A stretch of 46,308 nucleotides of DNA from a virus. Below, one piece after another: positions 39,843 to 46,123 of the stretch. Under the pieces are notes generated by a model. The model searched no databases and was not told the DNA's origin. It saw nothing but the letters and a program-made list of their open reading frames with translations. Numbering within the stretch: the stretch's first letter is position 1; the number at the start of each line of letters is the position of its first letter. A program made the translations under genes and the position numbers. The stretch lies in IMG/VR virus record IMGVR_UViG_3300018422_000001, positions 64,001-110,308 of that record; one strand, written 5' to 3'.

Positions 39843-40148
39843 ATGAGAACCGACAAGGCCGATCCGCGCGGCAAGCGAGAGTGCTCGCTCTTCTATCGAG
39901 TGTTGCCCGACGGGCATGACGTCACGGTCTATCCGATGACGTTCGGCACAGCGCGGCTCTGCCTCGGCTACGAAGACGACGAGGTCAACGTGCTCGATGC
40001 CTACTGCTACGACGATCCGGCGCTGGCGTGCGTCGCTGCAGAGCAGTGGTCGGGCGAGGGCGATCCGCTCGACGGTTGGACGCGACACATCAACTCGGGC
40101 CGGCGCAGACCGGGCGGCGATCCGACGAAAGAAACGGTGCGTTGGTAA
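39843..40148 (+). CDS. Hypothetical protein
   Basis: A 101-residue ORF from ATG 39843, whose start context is shared with the gene at 34730. The first part is basic (MRTDKADPRGKRE) and then beta-rich with aromatic residues (CSLFYRVLPDGHDVTVYPMT, RLCLGYEDDEVNVLDAYCYD). Its TAA overlaps the next ATG. Function unknown. Confidence 0.55.
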   Translation: MRTDKADPRGKRECSLFYRVLPDGHDVTVYPMTFGTARLCLGYEDDEVNVLDAYCYDDPALACVAAEQWSGEGDPLDGWTRHINSGRRRPGGDPTKETVRW

Positions 40149-40387
40149 TGGCACTTGGTCCCGGTAAATACGACGACGTGTGCACGCGCGCGATGCTCGA
40201 GACCGATGCGATTGCTTCGGTCTTGATCGTGATCGAGGGCAACAGGGGCACCGGGTTTAGCGTCAACTTTCGAGTTCCCGATCCCGATGACGCTCCCGCG
40301 CTACTCGCAGAGATCGCGAGCGCGATTCGCAGCATGACCAATCAGATGGAAGCCGATGCAGCAAAGCTGTCGGGCAATGACGCGTAA
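40148..40387 (+). CDS. Small hypothetical protein
   Basis: A 79-residue ORF from ATG 40148, overlapping the previous TAA. Strand-then-helix: IASVLIVIEGNRGTGFSVNF, APALLAEIASAIRSMTNQM. It overlaps the next gene by 11 bp. Function unknown. Confidence 0.5.
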   Translation: MALGPGKYDDVCTRAMLETDAIASVLIVIEGNRGTGFSVNFRVPDPDDAPALLAEIASAIRSMTNQMEADAAKLSGNDA

Positions 40388-40838
40388 GCAATGCGAGCTA
40401 TGCCCGTGGAAAGTGTCGACCAATCCGCTCGACATTCCCGACGGCTACGATGTTGAATTACACAAGCGACTTGCCGAACGAACGATCGCGGAGCCGAGTA
40501 GCCTTGCTGCGATCAACAGCGACTTGCACGTGATGGCATGTCACGAGAGTCACCCCGACCAAGAGATCCCGTGTGTGGGTTGGCTCGTGAATCAGTTCGG
40601 CGTGGGGAACAACATCGCGCTGCGTCTCGCGGTGTGGCGCAAGTGGATCTCGATGGACGTCGAGACGGTCGGGCCGCAGCACGCATGTTTCGAAGACACC
40701 TTGCCGGAGAACAAGAATGCCGATGCTGCGAATGCTGACGAACGAAGACGAAGTAAACGCGTATCTGCTCGAGCACCATCTCACGCGCGGATACGTGACG
40801 ATCGACGTCGCTCTGATGCAGGGAGGCGGGATGAGTAG
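40377..40838 (+). CDS. DUF6283-like Cys-containing phage protein
   Basis: A 153-residue frame from ATG 40377. CELCPWKVSTNPLDIPDGYD, MACHESHPDQEIPCVGWLVN and QHACFEDTLP match the pattern I associate with the DUF6283 phage family, which has four Cys that may bind metal. The similarity ends near residue 115; the last 40 residues overlap the next gene by 122 bp and are Arg-rich. The annotated stop is the only one in frame, so either the tail is real or a frameshift extended it. Function unknown. Confidence 0.65.
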   Translation: MTRKQCELCPWKVSTNPLDIPDGYDVELHKRLAERTIAEPSSLAAINSDLHVMACHESHPDQEIPCVGWLVNQFGVGNNIALRLAVWRKWISMDVETVGPQHACFEDTLPENKNADAANADERRRSKRVSARAPSHARIRDDRRRSDAGRRDE

Positions 40839-40968
40839 CGGTCAACCCGCGGTGTTGCTCGTGCTCGAGATCGACGGGCGCAAGGTCGTCGCCAAGACCT
40901 CGTTGCAGATCCTCGAGACGATGACGAGCGCGATGCGCGGAGCGTCGGGTATGAAGCGCCCGCTATGA
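40717..40968 (+). CDS. Small hypothetical protein
   Basis: An 83-residue ORF; ATG 40717, 40723 or 40732 could be the start. NEDEVNAYLLEHHLTRGYVT, a beta-rich AVLLVLEIDGRKVVAKTSLQ and a helical end. It ends with an overlap to the next start (ATGA). A 122-bp overlap with the upstream frame is unusually long. Function unknown. Confidence 0.5.
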   Translation: MPMLRMLTNEDEVNAYLLEHHLTRGYVTIDVALMQGGGMSSGQPAVLLVLEIDGRKVVAKTSLQILETMTSAMRGASGMKRPL

Positions 40969-41126
40969 GCGAGGTCGGCATGCGATTGCTCGCAGCGGTC
41001 GGCGTGTTGTCGCTGGCTCCGCTGATTCTGCCGCGTGTCGAGTTGAGCACGACACAAGCGTTCGGCTTTGGATGGGTTTGCGCGTGTCTAGTGGTGTTCG
41101 GGCGCAAGACAGCGAGGCGCTCGTGA
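40965..41126 (+). CDS. Small two-helix membrane protein
   Basis: A 53-residue ORF from ATG 40965, overlapping the previous stop by 4 bp and the next GTG by 4 bp. Two hydrophobic stretches (LLAAVGVLSLAPLILP and FGFGWVCACLVVFG) separated by a short polar loop, with an Arg/Lys end. It may be a small holin-like or membrane protein. No family recognised. Confidence 0.6.
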   Translation: MSEVGMRLLAAVGVLSLAPLILPRVELSTTQAFGFGWVCACLVVFGRKTARRS

Positions 41127-41383
41127 TCTTCACGGTCTGGATTTTGCGACGAGGGCGCTCACCGGGCTCGAGATACGTGTGCACTAGCGGCGATGAGCGC
41201 CCGCAATGCGAGCCTAACGAGACCATCGAGCCGGTGCTTTGCTATCGGCTCGATGGTGCGAGCGGGCAACGTGAGGACGTCGACGGCGGCGCGTGGCTCA
41301 CGGCAGTGACGGCGCTCTCGATCCAGAACTGGGAATTGGCGGCGTATATCGGCCGCACCGATCGCAAGCCCTCGAGCGGCTAG
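41123..41383 (+). CDS. Small hypothetical protein at the end of the rightward genes
   Basis: An 86-residue ORF from GTG 41123. Basic beta-like start (VIFTVWILRRGRSPGSRYVC), Cys in QCEP and VLCY, then helical (AWLTAVTALSIQNWELAAYI). It ends with TAG inside CTAG at 41380-41383, where the convergent gene also stops. Function unknown. Confidence 0.55.
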   Translation: MIFTVWILRRGRSPGSRYVCTSGDERPQCEPNETIEPVLCYRLDGASGQREDVDGGAWLTAVTALSIQNWELAAYIGRTDRKPSSG

Positions 41384-41604
41384 CTTCGTTGCGCGCGCAA
41401 GCGTCGTCGGATGGTTCCGACCGAGCACCCGAGCCGTAGCGCGAGCTGCACGGCATTCATCTCGCCCGAGAGCACGCGCTCGAGGTCGCGTGACTCGATC
41501 TCGAGCCTCGGTCGACCGACGAGCACGCCTTCGGCTTGAGCCTTTCGAATGCCCTTCTTCGTGGCGAGGGAGATTGCGTTACGGCAGTGCTCGCAGATGC
41601 TCAT
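41380..41604 (-). CDS. Resolvase C-terminus-like helix-turn-helix protein
   Basis: A 74-residue minus-strand ORF from ATG 41604 (ATGA overlap). An N-terminal CEHC pair (Cys4, Cys7), then ATKKGIRKAQAEGVLVGRPR, which resembles the region before the DNA-binding domain of serine resolvases, and a helix-turn-helix (NAVQLALRLGCSVGTIRRRL). It lacks the catalytic domain of a recombinase, so it may be a small regulator made from a resolvase DNA-binding part. Confidence 0.6.
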   Translation of the reverse strand: MSICEHCRNAISLATKKGIRKAQAEGVLVGRPRLEIESRDLERVLSGEMNAVQLALRLGCSVGTIRRRLRAQRS

Positions 41605-42203
41605 GATCCGGATGCTTTGCGATACGGTTCGGGTTGAGTGTTGGTCGAGTCGTGTTCCATCACCAAGCCGAAGACCTCGGCTCGGTCAACGCTCACTTGC
41701 TGCCGCGCGCGCCGGGTCGCCAGCGCTTGCGCTCGGATGCAGGCCCGATGCTTCGTGCTGCTACCGTGTAACGGCTGCATCGGCGACGGGCAGTGCTCGT
41801 AGTTGCACCAATGCACGGTCCGGGGCTGCGGCTCTCGAGCCCGCGCGCGAGCCCGAGCATCGGCTACGGCAGCTCGCTCGCGCGCGGCCCGGACTTCGGC
41901 AAGCCGCGCCGCCCGGGCAGTCATGATGTCGTCGTGCGCTAGCACCCGCTGCAGCTCGACGATTGCGAGCCGCTTGGCCCGCCCTGCAGCCTCCGGCGTG
42001 TCACCGAGTAGCTCGCCAGCCTCGGCGGCAGTGAAGCCGCCTAGCGCGAGCCAGAGGGCACGACGGGCCTGTTCCGACAGGCGCCGGAGGGCCCCGTAAA
42101 AGTGCAACGCATCCTCGGGCGACATGCTCTCACGCCACGTCGACCCGAAAGATGCGATTGCGAGCGGCGGTCTGATGCGCATGAAGCCCCCGATCCACGT
42201 CAC
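41601..42203 (-). CDS. Sigma region-4-like HTH protein
   Basis: A 200-residue minus-strand protein; GTG 42203 overlaps the previous stop. Residues about 30-85 (LHFYGALRRLSEQARRALWL, FTAAEAGELLGDTPEAAGRA, KRLAIVELQRVL) have the order of sigma region 4: a helix, LSEQxRxALWLxLGGxxxAEIxELLG, and a recognition helix. No region 2 is seen. A Cys pair (WCNYEHCPS) and a long Arg/Ala helix follow. It could be a regulator that acts with the sigma factor, an anti-sigma, or simply a DNA-binding protein. Confidence 0.58.
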   Translation of the reverse strand: MTWIGGFMRIRPPLAIASFGSTWRESMSPEDALHFYGALRRLSEQARRALWLALGGFTAAEAGELLGDTPEAAGRAKRLAIVELQRVLAHDDIMTARAARLAEVRAARERAAVADARARARAREPQPRTVHWCNYEHCPSPMQPLHGSSTKHRACIRAQALATRRARQQVSVDRAEVFGLVMEHDSTNTQPEPYRKASGS

Positions 42204-42700
42204 GACTGCTCGGCTTGTTCGCTTTCGAGCTGCGCTAGATGGTTCTTTAGCAGAGCGATTTGGCCACGGCGATCGATCGAAGACGCGTGATAGACGCTAT
42301 CGAGGCGTTGATCTGTGATCAACAACAGAAACGACTCGGTTCGGTAGAGCATTCGCATCACGGTTTCCGAGATCGCGCGAATCTTGCTCGCGAGAGCCTC
42401 TGGACTGTCGGGATCGTATGAGCTGGTCGCCCTGCCCTCTCGGCCGACGAGCCATTCGTTGATCTGTCGGACGCGGTTGACCGGATACGCGCGCGGGTGA
42501 TCGGCCATGCGCACGTGAGCGATTGCCGCAACGAGTAGCTCGTCGATGAGGTCGGTCTCCTCGCCAAACTCTTTGCCGGCTAGGTCTGCGATTCGCGATG
42601 CGCGCGTGATCGTCTCGTTGAAACCCGCGGGCGCTCGCCCGAGGATCGCGTTGACGAAGTCGTCGTCCGCGTTTGGACGCCAGAGCTTGCGCTTGGTCAT
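42200..42700 (-). CDS. Hypothetical protein of the leftward operon
   Basis: A 166-residue minus-strand protein from ATG 42700 (ATGA). Helical throughout (FNETITRASRIADLAGKEFG, DLIDELLVAAIAHVRMADHP) and ends with LLKNHLAQLESEQAEQS. No family recognised. One of seven genes joined by 4-bp overlaps. Confidence 0.58.
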   Translation of the reverse strand: MTKRKLWRPNADDDFVNAILGRAPAGFNETITRASRIADLAGKEFGEETDLIDELLVAAIAHVRMADHPRAYPVNRVRQINEWLVGREGRATSSYDPDSPEALASKIRAISETVMRMLYRTESFLLLITDQRLDSVYHASSIDRRGQIALLKNHLAQLESEQAEQS

Positions 42701-43179
42701 GACGACTGCTCGGGCCCCTTGATCGGCATCGGTCCCATAGGCCCGACCTTCGCATCGCGGTTGCGCTCGTCGTGCTTGTCGAGCAACTCGAGGGCTTTGC
42801 GTACGCGATCGGGATCGCTCTGGATCAGCTCCTCGAGCTGCAGCGATGCGATCTGCGTTTTGATCTCGGCGATCGATGCCTCGTGCTCGCGTTGCTTCGC
42901 GGTCAGTAGCTCGATCTCGCGCGCGGCGTCGCGCGGCTCGACTGCACGTACTCGCGGGGCTCGAGGTGCACGTACTCGCGGGGCTCGAGGTGCACGTGTG
43001 CGCGGTTTAGTTTTGGTGTCGAAGTACAAGACGGCTTCGCGGTCGAGCGCGATGCGCTCGCTCTGGCTCAACGCAGTGCGGCTGATTGCTTGCTTCGCGA
43101 TTCCGAGCGTGGCGTAGGTGCCCGACGTGATCTTCGCCCGCATGTCTGCGAACGTCATGAGTGGCTTTTTGGTCTTCAT
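42697..43179 (-). CDS. Hypothetical protein with repeated Ala-Pro-Arg segment
   Basis: A 160-residue minus-strand protein. ATG 43179 has GAAGAGAG upstream. The first 50 residues look conserved (PLMTFADMRAKITSGTYATL, IAKQAISRTALSQSERIALD), then a basic APRAPRVR repeat encoded by two 24-bp units, then a coiled helix (EIELLTAKQREHEASIAEIK). Function unknown. Confidence 0.6.
   Translation of the reverse strand: MKTKKPLMTFADMRAKITSGTYATLGIAKQAISRTALSQSERIALDREAVLYFDTKTKPRTRAPRAPRVRAPRAPRVRAVEPRDAAREIELLTAKQREHEASIAEIKTQIASLQLEELIQSDPDRVRKALELLDKHDERNRDAKVGPMGPMPIKGPEQSS
42944..42991. repeat. Two exact 24-bp tandem repeats in the coding region
   Basis: Units at 42944-42967 and 42968-42991 (GCACGTACTCGCGGGGCTCG plus AGGT), with the start of a third. 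They encode APRAPRVR-type basic repeats on the minus strand. Confidence 0.8.
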
Positions 43180-43403
43180 GGCTTGCTCTCTTCGTTTGAG
43201 TTGGACTCGGGGGTACGACTGTTGCTCGGTGAGTTGTCGCGCCATTGCTGCAGCGCTTCGTCTGCGGTCATGCCACGCCCGGGCGCGCGATACGAATCGT
43301 CTCGCGACGAGACCATGCTGCACGCACACCATGCCGCGAAATTGCCGCCCGCTTCGCGCACGACAGTCACAGCGTGAGCGCATCGCGGACAGCGGGGTTT
43401 CAT
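43176..43403 (-). CDS. Lar-like small zinc protein
   Basis: A 75-residue minus-strand ORF from ATG 43403. KPRCPRCAHAVTVV, then WCACSM, and DEALQQWRDNS resemble the restriction-alleviation (Lar) type family: CPxC near the start, a second Cys pair and a final A-x-x-x-W motif. Cys5, Cys8, Cys26 and Cys28 could bind zinc. The Ser/Asn-rich tail is unstructured. The role as Lar is not shown; many such proteins have no known function. Confidence 0.55.
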   Translation of the reverse strand: MKPRCPRCAHAVTVVREAGGNFAAWCACSMVSSRDDSYRAPGRGMTADEALQQWRDNSPSNSRTPESNSNEESKP

Positions 43404-44272
43404 GACTTGAGCAGGTCTCTTTGTGCTAGGAGCTGCGTGATGGTTTCGACGGTCGCGGCGTGACCGAACTTGGCTGCGTCGAGGCTGCAATATCGAAGCG
43501 AGCGTTCCTCGGATGGCACCCAATCGGCTAGCACGTGTGTCTCGAATACATATCGACTACGCCCGATGCTGCTATCTACGCCTGTCCAGATAGTAGACAC
43601 GACAACATCTTCGATCGTGGTGCGTGCAATGGTTGCGTAATCGGGGGCGTTGAACAACTCCATCCATCTGGCGTAATCGATCGGGTTGAGGTCGCGATCG
43701 TAGAAGTCGAGCACGCTCGTGCGCTTCAACTCTTTGCTGATTCGTTTGACCTCGCTCTCGAAGAGCGGGGAAGCGCTCGCCTCGGTCTCGCGGAACACTT
43801 CTCGGCCTCCGGCGATCGTCGAGTCGCGCATACGCCCTTGTTCTAGGTCGGCGAGATAGCCGCGAGTCACGATCAAGATGTCGGGAGCATCGGGCTCGTA
43901 GAGTGACTCGAATGCGGATTCGATCGCGGCTTCGCGTGACTCGAACATGTCTTGCAGGGCCGGCAGTCCGAGTTTGCCGAACGGGCCTCTCTCGTGATCT
44001 TCCCATCGGTCGACTCGTTCGGCTGCGAGGATGCGCGCGCGTAGCTCGGTGAGGTCGACGAAGATGCGATCGCCGACGGCGGGCGTGTGTTGCGGTCTGT
44101 AGTCGGGGCGTATTCGATCCGGCTCGGGCTCGACCATCATCAGCTCGCCCGACAGCGATGGGATTTCGATCGGGACGGCGCCATCGCGACTGTTCCAAAG
44201 CGATTCACGTTGCCCGTCTTCGCTGATGTACGTGACGAAGCAATAGGCCAACGAGTGCTTGTGGCGAGTCAC
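43400..44272 (-). CDS. Conserved-looking hypothetical protein
   Basis: A 290-residue minus-strand protein from GTG 44272, overlapping the upstream stop. It starts RHKHSLAYCFVTYISEDGQR and later has VGDRIFVDLTELRARILAAE, EPDAPDILIVTRGYLADLE and VLDFYDRDLNPIDYARWMEL. An alpha/beta structure is likely. I do not recognise a family. It is the largest protein of the leftward operon. Confidence 0.62.
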   Translation of the reverse strand: MTRHKHSLAYCFVTYISEDGQRESLWNSRDGAVPIEIPSLSGELMMVEPEPDRIRPDYRPQHTPAVGDRIFVDLTELRARILAAERVDRWEDHERGPFGKLGLPALQDMFESREAAIESAFESLYEPDAPDILIVTRGYLADLEQGRMRDSTIAGGREVFRETEASASPLFESEVKRISKELKRTSVLDFYDRDLNPIDYARWMELFNAPDYATIARTTIEDVVVSTIWTGVDSSIGRSRYVFETHVLADWVPSEERSLRYCSLDAAKFGHAATVETITQLLAQRDLLKS

Positions 44273-44691
44273 TTCAAGCTCGCGAGTGCGCCGACGTTCG
44301 GCGTTGACTCGACCTTGACGATCCCACGATCCCTAGGCGAGTCGCCGCAGAGCGAGCGATACTCGTCATCCCACGGGCCGAAGTGCAGGGTGCGCTCGTT
44401 CTCGATCCGCGCTTGCACGTGCGTGTAACGCGTAAAGCGCTCGACGCTCATGATCAGCATGAATCTCGCGCGCGGCGTCGAGTGCCAGACGATCTCGCTC
44501 GTGTTGCCGTCGAGATAGGCGCTCTGCAGAACGACGTCGGCAGTCTCGATCCATGCGTGTGCGAATCGAACGCCGCCCATTACGCAGATGCCATGCACGA
44601 GATGGAACTGCGAACGCATCGGCGCCGGAACATCCGACATGAAATCGAGCGTGTCGTCGAAGCAGTGGTGCGTCGGCCGCAGAGTATTCAT
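44269..44691 (-). CDS. Hypothetical protein, first gene of the leftward overlap operon
   Basis: A 140-residue minus-strand protein from ATG 44691 (GTG 44700 is an alternative). CFDDTLDFMSDV, QFHLVHGICVMGG, AHAWIETADVVLQSAYLDG and HVQARIENERTLHFGPWDDE suggest an alpha/beta fold; the H-A-W-I-E segment occurs in phage proteins of unknown role. Candidate operators lie upstream. Its stop overlaps the next GTG. Confidence 0.6.
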   Translation of the reverse strand: MNTLRPTHHCFDDTLDFMSDVPAPMRSQFHLVHGICVMGGVRFAHAWIETADVVLQSAYLDGNTSEIVWHSTPRARFMLIMSVERFTRYTHVQARIENERTLHFGPWDDEYRSLCGDSPRDRGIVKVESTPNVGALASLK

Positions 44692-44752
44692 GCCGCGCAC
44701 CGTACGGCAGTGGATACATGCGCGACAACCGGCTTTCCTAGGCTAACCCATA

Positions 44753-44768
44753 GTCCCGCATGCGGGAC
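44753..44768. promoter_or_regulatory. Perfect 16-bp palindrome upstream of the leftward operon
   Basis: GTCCCGCATGCGGGAC. A related GTCCGCAAGATGGGAC lies at 44811-44826 and GTCCCGCAAGATGGGAG at 34995-35011. It lies 62 bp before ATG 44691. The rest of the gap 44692-44865 shows nothing clear. Confidence 0.5.
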
Positions 44769-44810
44769 GCGGTTTCGTGAGCTGCCTTACGTCTGACGAA
44801 ATCGGCTGGC

Positions 44811-44826
44811 GTCCGCAAGATGGGAC
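44811..44826. promoter_or_regulatory. Related inverted repeat GTCC-GGGAC
   Basis: GTCCGCAAGATGGGAC, 42 bp from the perfect palindrome in the same intergenic region. Two similar sites near each other suggest cooperative binding of a regulator. Function inferred. Confidence 0.4.
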
Positions 44827-44865
44827 GTCGCGTCTCGAGCTGCAGTCATGTTCCTACGTGAGCGC

Positions 44866-45069
44866 TCACTTGCTCTCTCCGAGTTTCACGCCGTGCGAAG
44901 CGCACCACGTTTCGGCGGCGGCGTAGGCGTTGCTCCGTTGCCCATACGGGAACAGACGCGTGACGTGCACGACTTCGTTTCGTATAGACACAGTCCCTTC
45001 GCAGCCGAAGTGCATGCCGACGTTGCGGACCGTGATTCGTGCGACCTGATTTGTTCTAGCGGTTGTCAT
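44866..45069 (-). CDS. Small hypothetical protein
   Basis: A 67-residue minus-strand ORF from ATG 45069, preceded by GATTTCAGT. It is beta-rich (QVARITVRNVGMHFGCEGTV) followed by a helix (NAYAAAETWCASHGVKL). The initiation context is shared with the next gene upstream (45401). Function unknown. Confidence 0.55.
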   Translation of the reverse strand: MTTARTNQVARITVRNVGMHFGCEGTVSIRNEVVHVTRLFPYGQRSNAYAAAETWCASHGVKLGESK

Positions 45070-45098
45070 ACTGAAATCTTTGCGCGCTCGATCAGCGC

Positions 45099-45401
45099 TC
45101 ACTTGCTCGCGCCTGTCGCGAGCAACTTCTCGCGTAACGTCGCTCGTGTCGGGCCGTAGACCCAAACACGATGACTGCCCGACGCGAAGGAGCGGTAGTT
45201 GCGCGAGAAACTTGGCCGGTGTTCCTGGTACGTCGTCAACCCTTTCGGGCAGCCGCCCGTCGAGGCAAGGACTCGACGCACACTCGCGATCGAATGGCCC
45301 GAGGTCTCTGCGATCTCGGCGGCGGTGAGGTCGTTACCCGTGGCGATGAAGTGTTGCACGACGTGATCGGTCAACGATTCGAGAGTGAGCTTGAGAGACA
45401 T
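45099..45401 (-). CDS. Helix-turn-helix-like protein
   Basis: A 100-residue minus-strand ORF from ATG 45401, preceded by GGATTTCAGG. The helix-turn-helix segment NDLTAAEIAETSGHSIASVR (with the following RVL) fits a winged-helix or MarR-like domain; LTDHVVQHFIATGN precedes it. The C-terminus is basic and aromatic. It may regulate the leftward genes. No family recognised. Confidence 0.6.
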   Translation of the reverse strand: MSLKLTLESLTDHVVQHFIATGNDLTAAEIAETSGHSIASVRRVLASTGGCPKGLTTYQEHRPSFSRNYRSFASGSHRVWVYGPTRATLREKLLATGASK

Positions 45402-45420
45402 CCTGAAATCCTTACGAGTC

Positions 45421-45446
45421 GACACGAGCCCGAGCGGGCTCGTGTC
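45421..45446. other. Intergenic hairpin, 11-bp stem
   Basis: GACACGAGCCC pairs with GGGCTCGTGTC around a GAGC loop, in the 59-bp gap between two leftward genes. There is no T-tract in either direction, so it may be an RNA processing or stability hairpin, or a protein-binding site. Confidence 0.6.
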
Positions 45447-45460
45447 TCATCGGCAGATTT

Positions 45461-45742
45461 TCAGCGGCTCGTGAGGCGGCAAGATTCCGTTGCGCGGCGT
45501 GCGAGCGAGTCGCAATCGCCAAACCTGAGCGCGACGGCAAGCTGATGGTCCGCGTGAAAGAGACCTACGCTGTATGACAGCGAGCGAACCGCACATGCAC
45601 GGGCGTTGCTCTCGCCACCGTCTGCGAGGCAACGCAGAGCGTCGTCGAGGCAGAGCCGAGCGCTCGACATCATCGCGGCGCCGTTGTCGACGTGCTTGGT
45701 TGCGAGGGCGATGATCTGCGCGGTTACGGTCGAGGTCGTCAT
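45461..45742 (-). CDS. Small helical hypothetical protein
   Basis: A 93-residue minus-strand ORF from ATG 45742. Ala/Leu-rich helices: TAQIIALATKHVDNGAAMMS, LCLDDALRCLADGGESNARA. The shared 26-bp element lies 63 nt upstream. Function unknown. Confidence 0.55.
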   Translation of the reverse strand: MTTSTVTAQIIALATKHVDNGAAMMSSARLCLDDALRCLADGGESNARACAVRSLSYSVGLFHADHQLAVALRFGDCDSLARRATESCRLTSR

Positions 45743-45805
45743 CTGAGAGGCTCCGGGTCAGTCGGTCGCGTTGTGCGACCTGACAACTCACAATCTAGCT
45801 CCGGT

Positions 45806-45831
45806 CTTGAAAAGCGCTAGCGGTATTTCAC
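45806..45831 (-). promoter_or_regulatory. Shared 26-bp regulatory element, copy B
   Basis: Exact reverse complement of 5765-5790, pointing toward the leftward gene at 45742. The bases after it (GGAGCTAGA) also match copy A, so the conserved block may be longer than 26 bp with a few changes. Confidence 0.75.
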
Positions 45832-45841
45832 AAGTGCCCGG

Positions 45842-46057
45842 TTACTCTGCAGGAACCTCGATCGGCAGCCCGAGCCGCTGTCGCATGTAGTACGAGAGCG
45901 TCAAGTTGAGCGCGCGCGCTTCTCTCTTGAGCTGAGCCTTTTCGCTGACGGTCAACCCGATGAAAGCCGGAGATCCCTTGCGTTTTTTTCCAAGGCGCGG
46001 TCGACCCGCGCCCTCACGTGCTCCGCCCTGTGTAGGTGCGGGTGTTTTCTTTGCCAT
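45842..46057 (-). CDS. Small RHH-like protein
   Basis: A 71-residue minus-strand ORF. ATG 46057 has CCAGGG upstream. Basic start (GGAREGAGRPRLGKKRKGSP), then AFIGLTVSEKAQLKREARAL and NLTLSYYMRQRLGLP, a strand plus two helices as in ribbon-helix-helix proteins of the plasmid mobilisation/regulator type. The 26-bp element copy C lies 20 nt upstream, as copy A does for its gene, so autoregulation is plausible. Confidence 0.62.
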   Translation of the reverse strand: MAKKTPAPTQGGAREGAGRPRLGKKRKGSPAFIGLTVSEKAQLKREARALNLTLSYYMRQRLGLPIEVPAE

Positions 46058-46077
46058 GATCAACCCTGGATCGTCAC

Positions 46078-46103
46078 GATGAAAAGCGCAAGCTGTATTT
46101 CAG
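46078..46103 (-). promoter_or_regulatory. Shared 26-bp regulatory element, copy C (diverged)
   Basis: Matches copy B at 21 of 26 positions (core TGAAATACAGCTTGCGC on the minus strand). The palindromic outer TGAAA/TTTCA bases are kept. It ends 20 nt before ATG 46057, the same spacing as copy A before ATG 5811. Confidence 0.6.
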
Positions 46104-46123
46104 AGGTCGGGTCCCGGGGCAGC

